NCBI GenBank assembly: GCA_002812745.2
Contig: NCSJ02000255.1
Location: 1 to 62,165 of the forward strand
Length of the DNA stretch: 62,165 bases
Source of the DNA: Scytalidium lignicola
Taxonomy: Eukaryota > Ascomycota > Leotiomycetes
Direction: 5' to 3'
A program made the position numbers and the translations under genes. The notes under the pieces were generated by a model. It ran no database searches, was not told where the DNA came from, and saw only the letters and a list, made by a program, of their open reading frames with translations. Below are positions 45,700 to 57,366 of the stretch, in pieces; positions within the stretch are counted from its first letter, which is position 1; each line of letters begins with the position of its first letter.

Positions 45700-46650
45700 C
45701 ACTACAACACAAAATAATGTAACGTCGCTACGGTGGTGGCAATTCCAAGGTCTTCACTTACTGAAAATGTCGTGTAGCCACTTTTGTGGCACACTCCACC
45801 TCCGTCTGTAGCAGATGCAGTCACGGCCAGTGTGGTGTTACAATCTACGAAGCTGATGGTGGGGAAGCCGCTGGCTATGATTGTGGTCTGGCTGGGTGCA
45901 ATAGCGTCCGGACATTGAAGAGCCTGGGCAAAAATACCGGTTGCAAAAGCAGTGTTAATAATAGGTTTCGATGTCGCAGTTGGTGCTGCTTGAGGTAAGC
46001 TTCCATAAAAGACGGAGCTAAGAGAAGCGGGAACTATAGGATAAATTGTCTCGACTTGCCTAGGTGTGGTTATAGTGTAACTAGTCTGCTAGTGTAAGTG
46101 AAATCAGATAGTGGTGGCAGACCACATCCCTGGAACACAGCGTTGATGGGAGTAGGGGTAGGAGAAGGAGGCACAGAAGAAGTCTCTGAGGAACTGATCA
46201 CGAAAATATCAGTCATGCCTGAGAGTTGAAATGGGTTGTATCCAATGCTGAAAGAGTGTCGTTCAGCAGGGATATTGAGAGGCATGTTATAGGTCCAGGA
46301 GCCATTGTTGAGAGCATTCGCTGAGTTCTGTCAGCCAAGCAATGATCTTGAAGTTGAAATGGAACAACTAATAGCTAAAGTAAACTATTATTAACATACA
46401 AAGAATGTCAGATGTTGTTTATATGATGTTTTAGTTTGGAGAGTGTCTGGAAAGTAGTCATTCAGAACAATAAATACTGCTTCCTTAGGCTGTCTTCCAG
46501 TCCAAGTGAATGTGAAAAGCTTGCCAGGGATAGGAGGAGGCGAAGTCACTCCCATGGTGAACTAATACTCCAGACTCTGGGCCGCGGTCGCACTGACGTG
46601 ACTCAGCACGCAGAGGAATGGCCTCGACCTCCGCAGCTCGCGGCAACATC
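45700..46650 (-). pseudogene. extracellular Ser/Thr-rich protein, probably decayed
   Basis: The minus strand shows a secreted-type protein in pieces. A hydrophobic leader (FLCVLSHVSATAAQ) near 46600 leads to LEY, a TAG near 46568, then FTMGVTSPPPIPGK and FTFTWTGRQPKEAVF. After a likely intron come NSANALNNGSWTYNMPLNIP and HSFSIGYNPFQLSGM. A Pro/Thr/Ser linker with CGLPPLSDF ends at a TAA near 46070. Translation continues in another frame (TITTPRQVETIYPIVPAS and a Cys-containing end) to about 45740. One stop of CAG-to-TAG type and one frame change indicate a pseudogene, unless an intron explains the second. No enzyme family is recognised; the style is that of GPI-anchored or wall-associated proteins. 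Confidence 0.45.
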
Positions 46651-47265
46651 CTTTCGTGACCTCTGATAAGCTTAGCACAGAACGAAGGAATGACAGAAGG
46701 GTTGGGAGAGAGGGAGAAGACAAAGTTTAAAGAGTTGGAAGGCCCTTATAAGCTGCCCTGAGAGAAATTTCTAGCATCGAGGGAAATTGCCTGTTTGCGC
46801 TGCATTAATTTGGGAATTGCCGCAATATTTTTGTTGGCTTATCCTAGAATAGGCAGACCACTCAAAGTTGTTCACGTGATATAGGGTGGTGAGCACGTGA
46901 TAACCCCCTCCCTTTTGTGATTAACCAGATTTAGCAAGCACCAGACTATAGTCAATAAGATATTCTACTAAATTTTAGATGATATTACTATCTCTTATAC
47001 TGTACCCACTACTCAAAGTTGAGAAAGTTTGCTACAGAAATGACTGGAGGACTTGAACCAATAGTCATCTACACTCCTGCGACACCCCAGTAGGAATTGT
47101 GTTAAATAGCAACAATAACAATTGAATCTAAATACATGACCTATAACATTAAAATTAAATTCCCTAGGACCTTCTCTTGTCTCTTTGCGACCAAAATACT
47201 TACCAACCTGAGATTTATCTTCAACAAAGACCAAAAAATAACTAGGAAGCCCCTTTTAAACGTAA
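46651..47265. other. intergenic, no gene recognised
   Basis: Between the decayed extracellular protein and the carboxypeptidase 3' end. Two CACGTGAT-type sites lie near 46875-46900. No gene. Confidence 0.4.
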
Positions 47266-48873
47266 CTAATCAAATGCTCTCCCGGCTAACCATCTGTTCA
47301 ACATGTCTAGTGCCACCTCTGGTTGGTCTTGTGGAACCTACCAAGAATATTAGCATGCAACTCTCCTGCAATCTATCCCCAAATACTACTTACCATATGC
47401 CCGCTTCCATCAACAGTAACCAGAGCAAATCGGGTTGTTTTTTCGTTTCCCTCGACCATCTTTATGTTGACTTCCTTAAACTTGCCTACCACTCTTTCCT
47501 TCCCGCTGACAACACTCTTCCATGGCTTCAGTTCCTGACTCGTGAAGGGAGCTTGGCCCTTCCAAGACATACTTGCTGTCCATCTCTTTGCGCCAGCGGT
47601 GTTACATGCCAAATCAAGATTCCCTTGATAGATTAATACGTCAACCTGGTTCGCAAGAATGTATTGAACCTCAGGCATAGTTGATATCCCATGGTCATTG
47701 GTAAGTCTAAAGGAGTCCGCAATAGGATACGACATGACCTTATACTCCGTAACCGCCGAGGGAACACGGAGCGTTGCAAAGGAACTATTCAAGTTAAGAT
47801 AATCCTGGATAAGAGGAGTATTAGCGTAGCAGAAGATTTCATCATCACATGGAGCAGTGATGTCGAATCTATTTCGACCCCCTTTATAAGATTCTCCATC
47901 ATACCACCCAACCACTCCATCCCAGCAGACCTGCCAGGAAGCCGCACATATTGCGGGATCTGGGTTACTGTAACATGCATCGATTACACTCATGCAGCGA
48001 GGCATGTTAGTGGCTAGGATATCACAGCGTGTCTCGTTAAATACTGGCTCGTTAACTCCAGGTTGTGTGGTGCAGAGAGTCTCATAATATCCATAGACAG
48101 TGTCAAGTGATGATACAAAGCCATTTCCAATCGCGATCGACTTCAATGGGACTTGAGGTCGCTTTGGATGCAAGGTGTTCTGGCCAATAATCTCTGCGCC
48201 CAAGGCAGGAAGGTAGTGACCCTGTACTTCCATGTTAGTGGTATACTCGCCATGCGTCTCTATAGTATTAGAAACTCACTCCATAACTCTCTCCAGTTAA
48301 AACGAGTGGTCCATTCTTATGCTCTGGGAAGACTTGGTGTATAAACATCTGCAAGAAAATATACATATCGGCGGCCGCGGTAAACGAATCCCCAGGTAAT
48401 GGCTCGCCCTCATCAACATACGAAAATCCAACTCCTGCTGGCTGGTCCACGAATAGGAGAGCAGTATCTTTGTTCCATCCGTAGGGGTTGTGAACGGTAC
48501 CGTTTCCATAATCGTTGATCAAGCATGGCCCCAATTCTTGAAACAGGGCTAGCATGCTGGATGCACCGGGGCCACCTGTGAGCCATAAAGCGAGTTGGGA
48601 GGCAGTAGCAACAGATGCAGCGTTCTCGGCAGCAAAATACCAGAAGAAGAGGTGCTTATTCCCGACATCGAGCCAGCCGGTGTATTGGTCCACGGTAGTG
48701 TCGCAGAGGGTGGAGTTTTGCTGGATGATCCGAATTGAGTAGAGAGGTGATTCGTTGCTTTGATATATCTCAAATCCCGACCCGGAAATTGAAGAAGGCC
48801 CCAATTTCAATGGAACTTGACTGGAGGCCACAGAGGAGCCAAAGAACAGGAAGCTGAAGAGTGGAAGACGCAT
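47266..48873 (-). CDS. serine carboxypeptidase (peptidase family S10), secreted
   Basis: Exopeptidase that removes C-terminal residues, active at acidic pH in the vacuole or outside the cell. The start at 48873 gives a signal peptide ([14 protein letters not shown]). Substrate-binding block [11 protein letters not shown] is followed by [25 protein letters not shown] short intron splits the nucleophile region; splicing with GTGAGT..TACAG gives GESYGGHYLPAL. The catalytic Asp is in [10 protein letters not shown] and the His in DGSGHMV. A second intron after GHM leads to a short last exon ([20 protein letters not shown]) ending at 47266. Asn-X-Ser/Thr sites are frequent. No defects. Confidence 0.92.
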
Positions 48874-49700
48874 TGTGGAGAGAATAACGAGTCAACTTAA
48901 ATTTAGAGTCAGAATGCAGCCGTCTTGGTGGTATATATAAATCCGCTTCGCGCAAAATTCTTAAGACAGTCTTGGATCTCGTTACTTTATTCTAGCTGTC
49001 TGCAGCGATTTTATTTATTATAAGTGAAGGTTCTGGTGATACTCCGCAACCGAGGCTACGTGTATTAGTGGCACACGCTGACAACACCTGCTGGAAAGGG
49101 GGACTCAAAGGTGGGGCGTTCACTAAAATTCTATAGATTTTAACGTCCAAATAAGGAAGGAGCAAAATATCCATAAGTGAAAGGACAATCCTATTGTACG
49201 ATTGGGCAGGTGGCTCACGCCGGAGAAAGAGGTGTCTCATATATCATTACAATATCATTACTGTCTGAAAATTCAAGAATATTAACTGTTTATCACTGTT
49301 TTATATTTATTAAGTTGAGTATATAATTTAAAAAAGCTATATACATGTTAAAAGGAAACTGTAACTTTAATTTTAGGACTTTATAAACCATATGTTGTAT
49401 CACACTAATCAGCGTAATACTTTTCAGTGATAGATGCCTTTATAAGATGATATTAGAGTGAGTTAAATTCGTCAAGGATTTTGTTCGACGACAACTAGAA
49501 CCCTTTTCACAAATTGTATATATCTACGGAGTACACATATTTGAATTATATGATTATTTTAAAACGAATTCTTATTGGAATTTTTGCAATGTTATAATAT
49601 TAGATAAACTCGCAAATAAATATTATAGTACTAGGATTGTAATAGAATCGAGACTTATTCTTTATATGCAAGCATCAGAAGTGACTCCTGATGGTTGATA
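48874..49700. other. intergenic, AT-rich, no gene recognised
   Basis: Promoter of the carboxypeptidase and an AT-rich spacer (49260-49650). No gene or repeat unit is recognised. Confidence 0.4.
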
Positions 49701-50825
49701 TTAGGATACAATAGTAGACACATTAGCATCAACCTTCTCACCACTAGCTGGGCTGCTAGGAGCAACCGGCCGACTAGCTTCACTAACTTCCTGATCACTT
49801 CTAGCATTAGCATACCAGAATGGGAACTTTGCCTCGTTCCATCTCTTTGCAAAGGCATAACCGGGATGCATAATGGTCATGCACAGGCATGCGATTATAA
49901 CCATGACCCCATCTAGAACCATGAATTCGACTTCATTGTTTGCCAATTTCCCTTTGAACCCTCCACTAAGCTCGACGGATCTGAAAACAGTGCGCACGAA
50001 TAAACATCCCGTTGCAAGGAAGAGAGCTGTGTATACTATTAGTCGTGTCTAGCATAAATAACCGAAAACACAATACACACAGTATAGAAACCTATTGAAT
50101 CTATTATCATTATAGAGATCGGTAAACTGTGGATTGCGCAAATCTTCGTGCCTTCGGACTCGCCACAGGTATTCAAGGCTGCAAGCTGAGAAGAAAAACA
50201 AACTTGCGACCTGGAAGGAAAGACCTGCAACAAGAGTATGTGTCCCAGCATCAACCTACAAAGAATTAGCAAGATTGTTGATCTCAGAAGACTATTTAAG
50301 AAGAAAAGAAGTAAGCAGGGTGTGAAATACCATAGGCTGATTAGTTATAGGTGCGGAAGCCGCGATTCCTCCCCCGACAGCTTGGACCACAAGACTGATA
50401 CCATCGCATCCTATAAAGAATAGGGTGTATGAGCGAGGTTTTATCCGACTAATCTCCTCGCCATAAACAACCACAATCCGGCCGAGACACAGGTAGATTG
50501 CCGCCGCGATAAAGACAGGTCCGATGGTCAAGCAGATGAGGTACCAGAGGAAGTATGCTCTGCTGAAAGGGTCGAAATGTAACAGGATTCGCGCGACATA
50601 ACCGCAAGACTCAGATAGGATGCCTAAAACCATCGATAGGCCAACGAGTCCGGTGCCATAGTACGCTGCCATGATGAGCTGAACAAGTCCTAAGGCATCG
50701 ATGATAATCAGGAAGATCACGTTCCCTGCTATAGTCGGCTGGTAGTTAATAAAACCCCATTCTGTTATGTTGCATGTCCCCAAATGGCAAATGAAGCCAG
50801 GGACATAATCTGGGGGCAGGGCCAT
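49701..50825 (-). CDS. RTA1-like membrane protein
   Basis: Seven-helix membrane protein of the fungal RTA1 family; characterised members (RTA1, RSB1, RTM1) are linked to resistance to sterol inhibitors, lipid translocation or toxicity of molasses components. The first exon (50825 to about 50327) encodes CHLGTCNITEWGF, a short Cys-containing N-terminus, then several helices including LSESCGYVARI and the conserved loop YLCLGRIVVVYGEEISRIKP. After an intron come DAGTHTLVAGLSFQV, then YLWRVRRHEDLRN, and the last helices with FRSVELSGGFKG and GYAFAKRW before a polar tail ending at 49701. The EGG-like GGFKG and GRIVVVYG blocks are the family's usual marks. The frame is intact. Confidence 0.88.
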
Positions 50826-52017
50826 TTCAAACTTGAGATTCTTGATGTTAACTTTGCTGATACAGAGAAGAACGGTGGAATTTACTCCTAATTATCGAAG
50901 TTCTGAGGACTTGACAACCTGAAAACTTACCTGTTGAAATGTTGGAGCATGGGTTGCAGGGGTTTGGGCGTTGGTGCTTGACCTGTCGCTGGTTGGTGTG
51001 ACCCCTTTATTGATCCAACTAGACGAGCGGAGACCTGATTCCGCCGATGCATATTGAAAACGAGGTCTGTTGCCGCCTCATGTGAGTCTTAATGGTTCAT
51101 AACTCGTACATTAGTTAAGTGAGCCATGCACAAGCGCGGCACATCGGGGTATGGGAGTGGAGTATCTGTACAAAGTAAAGCGACTTTGTATTGGGTGTCG
51201 GGGTGTTTACTTAGCCTGAATTCATTCATCAGTGAAAAGCAACCCTAGCATCTCAATACCGGTGGCTATTGGTTTGAGGATGTGGTGTATGCCAAGCCCC
51301 TACATGTGCTGCACATGTCGTATGTGTCTAGCCATAATCCGCTTTCCACGTAAATAGAAGACCCTAGGTTCGGATTATCGTCCCGGATCAGCGTTCCCTA
51401 CCCCAGATGCCACCTTCCCATAAGACTTCCTATCCATATCGCGGAGAAAGTCACGAACTGTTCAGAAAGATGGAGACGCACGGCAGGATGAACTTATCAG
51501 ACCCTTAATGCAGGTCTTTAGAGGCGGGCATAGCGGGCACGGCGGGCACAACATTTACTGTTGACCTGACGGCCATAGAATGCCTATACACGTATGACAC
51601 GACATCTCTAAAGGATGTAAACAGCAGGCACGAAGGGGATGTAATTATATTCTATTTTACATCAAATCATACACATGCTCGTACTCATTTCTATACCGCA
51701 TACGCAATCTCAGGTTGTACAGACTATCTTTGCTCTAGACCTTCTGTTAGACGTTGTAAAAGGGAATCCCCAATCGCTGACCGCTTATACCTATATATAT
51801 TCGCTTTCACACCCGTTAACACCTTATTTGAGCTAGTCGAGGCTTCAAGCTTGATTACGATGTCTACAACTGCGCCGCCAGACTCCATGTCTTCTGAGCC
51901 TATTGATGACCTCACAAAAAGGCGAAAAGTTGGCTGATTCTAACCACCAATTAATTACACATCAGCAAAATTGTAGCCTTACATTTATTTGGCGGATTTG
52001 CTCGGGCTATGTGTACA
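50826..52017. other. intergenic, no gene recognised
   Basis: Promoter of the RTA1-like gene and 1 kb without a supported gene. A short tandem of GCGGGCAC-like units is seen near 51523-51549. Confidence 0.4.
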
Positions 52018-52019
52018 TA

Positions 52020-53336
52020 AGGGGGTGTTAGAAATGAATCGTCATTTCATGTAAGGCGGTGTAGCCAAAATGTTGCTGTAATAACAATCATTGTTTACAT
52101 TCCTTTCCTCTCATAATATTACCACTACTACTATTATTTCTACTCTAATGGCTTGGGATACACTTACATACGTACAATACAAGACTAAAGTTGAAGATGG
52201 TTATTCTAAAAGAGATGCTGTTATGGATTTGAATGTTCCTTGTATTATAGCTTGAGGATAGCTTAAAAAAGTGGAATTATATTTACAAATCTACTAGTAA
52301 ACTACTTAAGCTTCTTGATTCAACAATTTCAACAATTATTTAATAGTTTATTAACTATTATAAACATTATATTATATTCCTTAAACAGATCAAAAAAAGA
52401 ATTCAATCTGAATGTATTTAAGAATATACTTTTAAAAACTTTAACTTAATTTGGATATTATTATTATATTCTTGATTATAAGCTTAAAACCTTAGTAAAA
52501 AACAAGTTATTATATTGGATTTTTAATATTATAAACTAGAATAAGTTATTTTAATATTAAAAGAATAGAATATACATAAACAAAACTATTATACATATAA
52601 ATATACTTAAATGTTAATGATTGTTTAGAATAAGAAATAAATAATAAAAGTTTAATTACATTTAATTTACNTTTTTATTCTAATTATAAGTTTATTATAG
52701 TATAAGTTATTATTAAATATAATTACAAATCAGAACTTTATTTTATTTTATATAAAAGAGAAGATAAAGAATTTATATAATAAAAGTATACAAAGTAAAT
52801 CTTTTAAAGGCTATTAAAGAAGATATTTAAAGATCTGGAAAAAGGATATAAAACACTAAGGACATATTAATATATGGAGGATAACAGTTTAATGTATAAC
52901 AAGAAAAATACAACTAGAAATAAGAGAATATATAATGAAATTTGAATAAAATGTTATATCAAGTTAATTAAATAACTACTTTAATCCTTAGATTTAAATT
53001 CAATTGAGAATATATAGCAAGTCCTTAAGTAATTACTCAGAAATTGCAACCTATCTGGAGGGTAGAAGTTAGAGGACTTCAAAGTAGCTATGCAAGATAT
53101 ATAAGAGAATGAGATATCAATTGAACGGCATATTAACCACTTTATTGATACTATGCCTAAAAGGATAGCAAAGGTCAGGATGCGAAAGGGAGGCCCTTCA
53201 GGGTGGTAGTGGTAGTAGTAGTAGTAGTAGTAGTAGTCTTGTACAGTAGTAATAAAATAGCAATGTGAAAATGCCTTTTTTGGGTGGCAGAATTCGCTCG
53301 CTTGCAGGGGGTGGCGATTCATTTCTGACACCCCCT
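52020..53336 (+). mobile_element. Tc1/mariner-type DNA transposon, RIP-damaged
   Basis: The ends are inverted copies beginning AGGGGGTGTYAGAAATGAAT, flanked by TA at 52018-52019 and 53337-53338. Length is 1317 bp. The plus strand carries a decayed transposase from ATG 52148. Its N-terminal helix-turn-helix reads GYSKRDAVMDLNVP followed by stops where Trp is expected. The C-terminal part near 52985-53200 reads NSIENI then TAG then QVLK, followed by DTMPKRIAKV and GGPSGW, matching the end of a DDE/D domain and tail. The middle is AT-rich with many stops. A GTA microsatellite lies near 53205-53235. The element cannot make an active transposase. Confidence 0.85.
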
Positions 53337-54518
53337 TACGTACCAGTAGCTCGCGTAGCACTCGTGTAGCTATTCGGCTTATTAGAGCGATACAGTCCCT
53401 CCCCCTGAATCGGTGCCGAGTGGCAAGATTATTGAAGCTCACTACGCTCGCTTCTATTAAGGTAGTTTGGAGGCTTCAAATCGTCGTTCGTTTTTACCAC
53501 CTTGCATAATTAACTGACCACTCCGACTTTTAACGCCGATTTCTGCCAGGCACAAATATTTACTAGCTAACTACACCACAATATAAGTACTCAGAAAACC
53601 ATACTATTATAAATAGTAAGATCTACGATTTTCTGCTAACATAAAATTAAAATTAAAATTAAAATATTATAATTTTAATATAAATTTTTATAAGTTTTAT
53701 TTCTTTTCGAAATAATAACTCAATTATTAAATGCAGTGTATAAAATGAGTTGAGTTGAGTTAAGTTTTAAGGCGTATTCAACTCAACTCAACCATAATTT
53801 CCCTTCAACTATAATACTAGTAGCAGCTCCTGCGAATATTGTACTCCCGGTTGTAGTCACAGAATTTGACGGTGGGAGAGTTCTGGTACGATTATTAGCA
53901 GAAGCAATCCTTAGGCAATTCGCTCTGCTGAAGAAGATATTCATGTTGTTGTAAACACCACCCAAGAGCTTTTGACAAGGACTGGAAGCAAAGACTAGGA
54001 CGTCATTCAAAGAGTGTACGCCTTTAGTAGTTCACATTGCAAGCTGCCAACGTACACGGAAGGCGTCATCAACTTTGGAAGCTACCTCATCACGCTCAGG
54101 TCTACAATCGATAGCAATAATTTCATGCGAAACAAATCAATAAATTGTAGCTATTCTTACTAACATATAACTTGGATCAAACTACCGGATTAAATACTTT
54201 ACAGTAGGCGTCTACGTTCAACGGTGACCAGCCCCAACCGGCCGATTGCCACCTTACCGCCCTGTAGAGCTGAATATTCAGCCATTCCAGCATATATAGA
54301 CTTGTACAGCTGAACCACATTTAACACTTTTTTTTTCATACAGATAACACATAAACATCGTTCTTTACATATAGAAACCTAGCCTACGTGGCAATTGCTA
54401 ACCAAGAACAGAGACTCAGAAGAAGCCTACAGAGAGTGGAGCGAAACGTCTATCTATCCTCTACAAATCTAGGTATGAACGTCAATAATCCCCGTCATAA
54501 ACTGAACAATACTATCTC
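53337..54518. other. intergenic, no gene recognised
   Basis: Contains AAAATT tandem units at about 53642-53664 and a small inverted repeat of GAGTTGAGTT / AACTCAACTC at about 53749-53791. Open minus-strand frame 54010-53783 has no domain. Confidence 0.4.
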
Positions 54519-56548
54519 TTATTCGTCCTCAACATTCCCATTTCTCATCTCCTCCTTTGCTCTAGCAATTACATCCACCCAAATTCCACTCCTACTCTGT
54601 CTTTCGGAGCCCAATTCCTCAATATCTAATCCCCACTGCAAAAGAGTGTCCTCACTACACCACTCTCCATTTCCCATTAAGCCAACCGGAATCTTGCCTT
54701 CCACGTCTTCATCGGCCACTTCACCTGCGTTCCGTCGACCTTCAGGAACCACGAATCCTGCAGGGACAGTAATAGCAGGGAGGCCCGCATAATTCGCCAT
54801 CCAAACATACTCCATCGTCTTGAGCGTGTGATCACCGTCACTCACCCCATAACTCATCTCTGCTGATCTATGCTTTACGCGCCATCCTGCACAGCTTGTT
54901 GTTGGAGTTACTATGATCATTCCAGGATACTTTTTCCATAGATAGGCTAGATGTTGCATGAGCAAGGTCCGCAATTTCTGTGCTAGAAGATAGTCACTAG
55001 CAGGTGTCACTGTACCAAGTGCTAGCATGACTTTGTTAGCTGCAGTGAGATTCTTAGTAATGGGGAGCATGGTGGTTGCATCGGTTAAAACTGTCATGGC
55101 ATGAGAGAGTTGTCCTTCAACAAGGAACGGGATTTCAATTGGCACAATCGTGTAGCCTTTTTGTCCAACCAGCTTCGTTATGAGTGAACGGCATAATTGT
55201 TGAATAGCTGGAGTGGATCGAGAGAACCATGCTTCCGGTATGCCGAGTAGTTTTGGTCGTGATGGTTGATAGACAAGAGGACATGGCTGTGGAAATGATG
55301 ATGTGGGATCAGGAATGCTGACAATTTGAAAGAAAGCAGCTAGGGAGCGAACATCTGCCGCAAGGGGCCCGTTTACTGCACATGTGTTGGAGTAATTCAT
55401 TCCAGGGTAATGCGAGACTCGATTATGAGTGGGTTTCAAGCCAGATGCTGAACAGAAGGAGGAAGGGATTCGAATACTCCCACCACCGTCACTTCCTAAT
55501 GCTACTGGAATCAGACCAGCAGCAACAGCATAGGCACTACCCGATGAACTCCCTCCTGTGTAATAATTAGGATTGTAGGGGTTTGGTGGCGTTCCATAAA
55601 TTGGGTTATTGCCAGAGGTATCTGTAGGATGTGAGCCTTGGATTAAGATATACAAATATAAATACTAAACGAGCAAGGAAAACAGATAATGAATCTGATG
55701 AAGCCTTACCAAGTCCAAATTCATGCATGGAAAGTTTTCCCAGGTTAATCATACCCGCTTCGTCAATCTTCTGTACACACCAACTGACAACAGACTGGCC
55801 AGGCTCGGCTTCAGTAGTGTAGTCATTTTTTGAGCCAAGGCAGGTTCTATAACCATCCATATCATATTCATCCTTGACAGCTGTAGGAACACCATCTAAC
55901 GGACCAAGTGGGCAATTTTTCTGATAGCGCAGAGTAGAAGCTTTTGCAGCAGCAAGCACCTGGTCTGCTTTGGTATCGAACCAGGCAATCGAGTGCTCAC
56001 CCTTTGGTGTAATATCACGGCGAATCAGAGGGAGTAGAGCTTTAGCTACAGCTAATGGGGTCAACTCACCGGACAGATACATAGTGCGGTAGTCAGCAAC
56101 CGAGTAGTATTTAGCCATGTTATATCTAGGAAGAGATTCAATAGGAATCGAATCCGGCAGGTCTCCATTGGACACAAATGGATTCTCGAGTGGAATTACT
56201 GTGGGATCGTGGCGAGGTTCATAGGATTCCAGATATTTTCTGATGGGACGCAACCCCGAGAATCCGGTATTCTGCCAGATATATGCTCGGATAAATTTAA
56301 ATGTCTCTAGCCTGGAGGATTTGAGTTAGCTAGGGCAGTTCCATATCAGATTGATGAAACTAACAACCAAGCTGAGACTATCAGAGTCAAGCCGCTGAGA
56401 GCTGGGTTACTCTTTCGTTTAACTTGGTATGGAACAGTCGGCCTGGACAGGTTATCAGGAGCTCCGACGCGTCTTTCTCATGGAGATCATACCCTTGCCT
56501 CGGATCCGGATAGTTGAGGAATTTCTTTCTAGCATCGGGGTCCTTCAT
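54519..56548 (-). CDS. amidase (amidase signature family)
   Basis: Hydrolyses a carboxamide to acid and ammonia. The Ser-cisSer-Lys triad is visible: Lys in GVPTAVKDEYD, the Gly/Ser-rich block GGSSSGSAYAVAAG, and the nucleophile in GSDGGGSIRIPSSFC. An intron lies between 55736 and 55635 or so. The C-terminal exon ends at 54519. The N-terminal exon starts at 56548 (KDPDARKKFLNYPDPRQGYD), but its frame does not run into the following VPYQVKRKSNPALSG block; one base must be gained or lost near 56470-56480. From there an intron joins SAWL to LETFKFIRAYIW and the rest is open. The gene is therefore either frameshifted at the very N-terminus, uses another start, or carries a sequence error. The amino-acid permease next door suggests nitrogen use. 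Confidence 0.8.
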
Positions 56549-56870
56549 TGTTGTTCAAAGGTCAATCTAGTTGGATAAATCAATCATATAAGGGGTGCAA
56601 AACGGGATGTTGAAATATTTATAGAGATATTGATGTTGATGGAGGTTTGCGTAGACATGGCCTGAGAAAAGGACAAAGTGGTGCCGAGGCTGGATGTGGC
56701 TAGAAGCAGTCGTCAGCCTGAGGCAAGATCATTGGCCTTTCTACTTCGGTCCCTACATATGCATTTTCCTAGCAGGATCACAGTAGGAGATGGTCACGAT
56801 TAATGATCTATATCGCTTTTTACGGTGGGTATATATCAATCTACAAAAGCAGAAAATCTCAATTGGTACG

Positions 56871-57110
56871 CAGTGCTAGGGGTTGTTTTGTTTTCGTAGG
56901 CATCGGTGCCTGGATTTTGAGGGTTAAAAAAGGCAGGTGGATAACTAATAGTTAAACGTGTTAACGTTAACTATTTAAAGCCCGTGGGCAAATTATGTAA
57001 TCCATGGCCCGTGCGTTACTAGCGCCTTAGCAGATTCCGATAACATTTTTGCCGCGACCCTCAAAATCCAGGTACAGGTGCCTACGAAAACAAAACAGCC
57101 CTGAGCACTG
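56871..57110. mobile_element. 240-bp MITE with about 54-bp inverted ends
   Basis: The left end CAGTGCTAGGGGTTGTTTTG and the inverted right end CAGTGCTCAGGGCTGTTTTG are followed on both sides by TTTCGTAGGCA and TGGATTTTGAGGGT. Mismatches are few. The middle holds AACGTGTTAACGTTAAC. It is non-coding. CAG..CTG ends suggest a hAT-type element, but no 8-bp target duplication is visible in the flanks. Confidence 0.75.
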
Positions 57111-57366
57111 TATTCTAGGTGGTTTGGTGCGAGTATCTCTCGCTTTTATCTTGAGATGTTCTTCTCAAATTTGGCTAACAGGTAGTTTAAGGCTCAACTA
57201 CATGTAACTGATATATCTATACACAATGGAAACCAACATACGCGCGCAAGGTAAATTGATTAGGGTGATGCATTATGGCATCGAATACAAGATGAAATAG
57301 AAATTCACGTTGAAATAATAACAGCACTCATATTTATATATAAGCCCCATAAAACTACAAGATATC

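Noticed and set aside
47136..47636. 166-codon plus-strand frame
   Set aside because: Antisense to the serine carboxypeptidase C-terminus; no domain.
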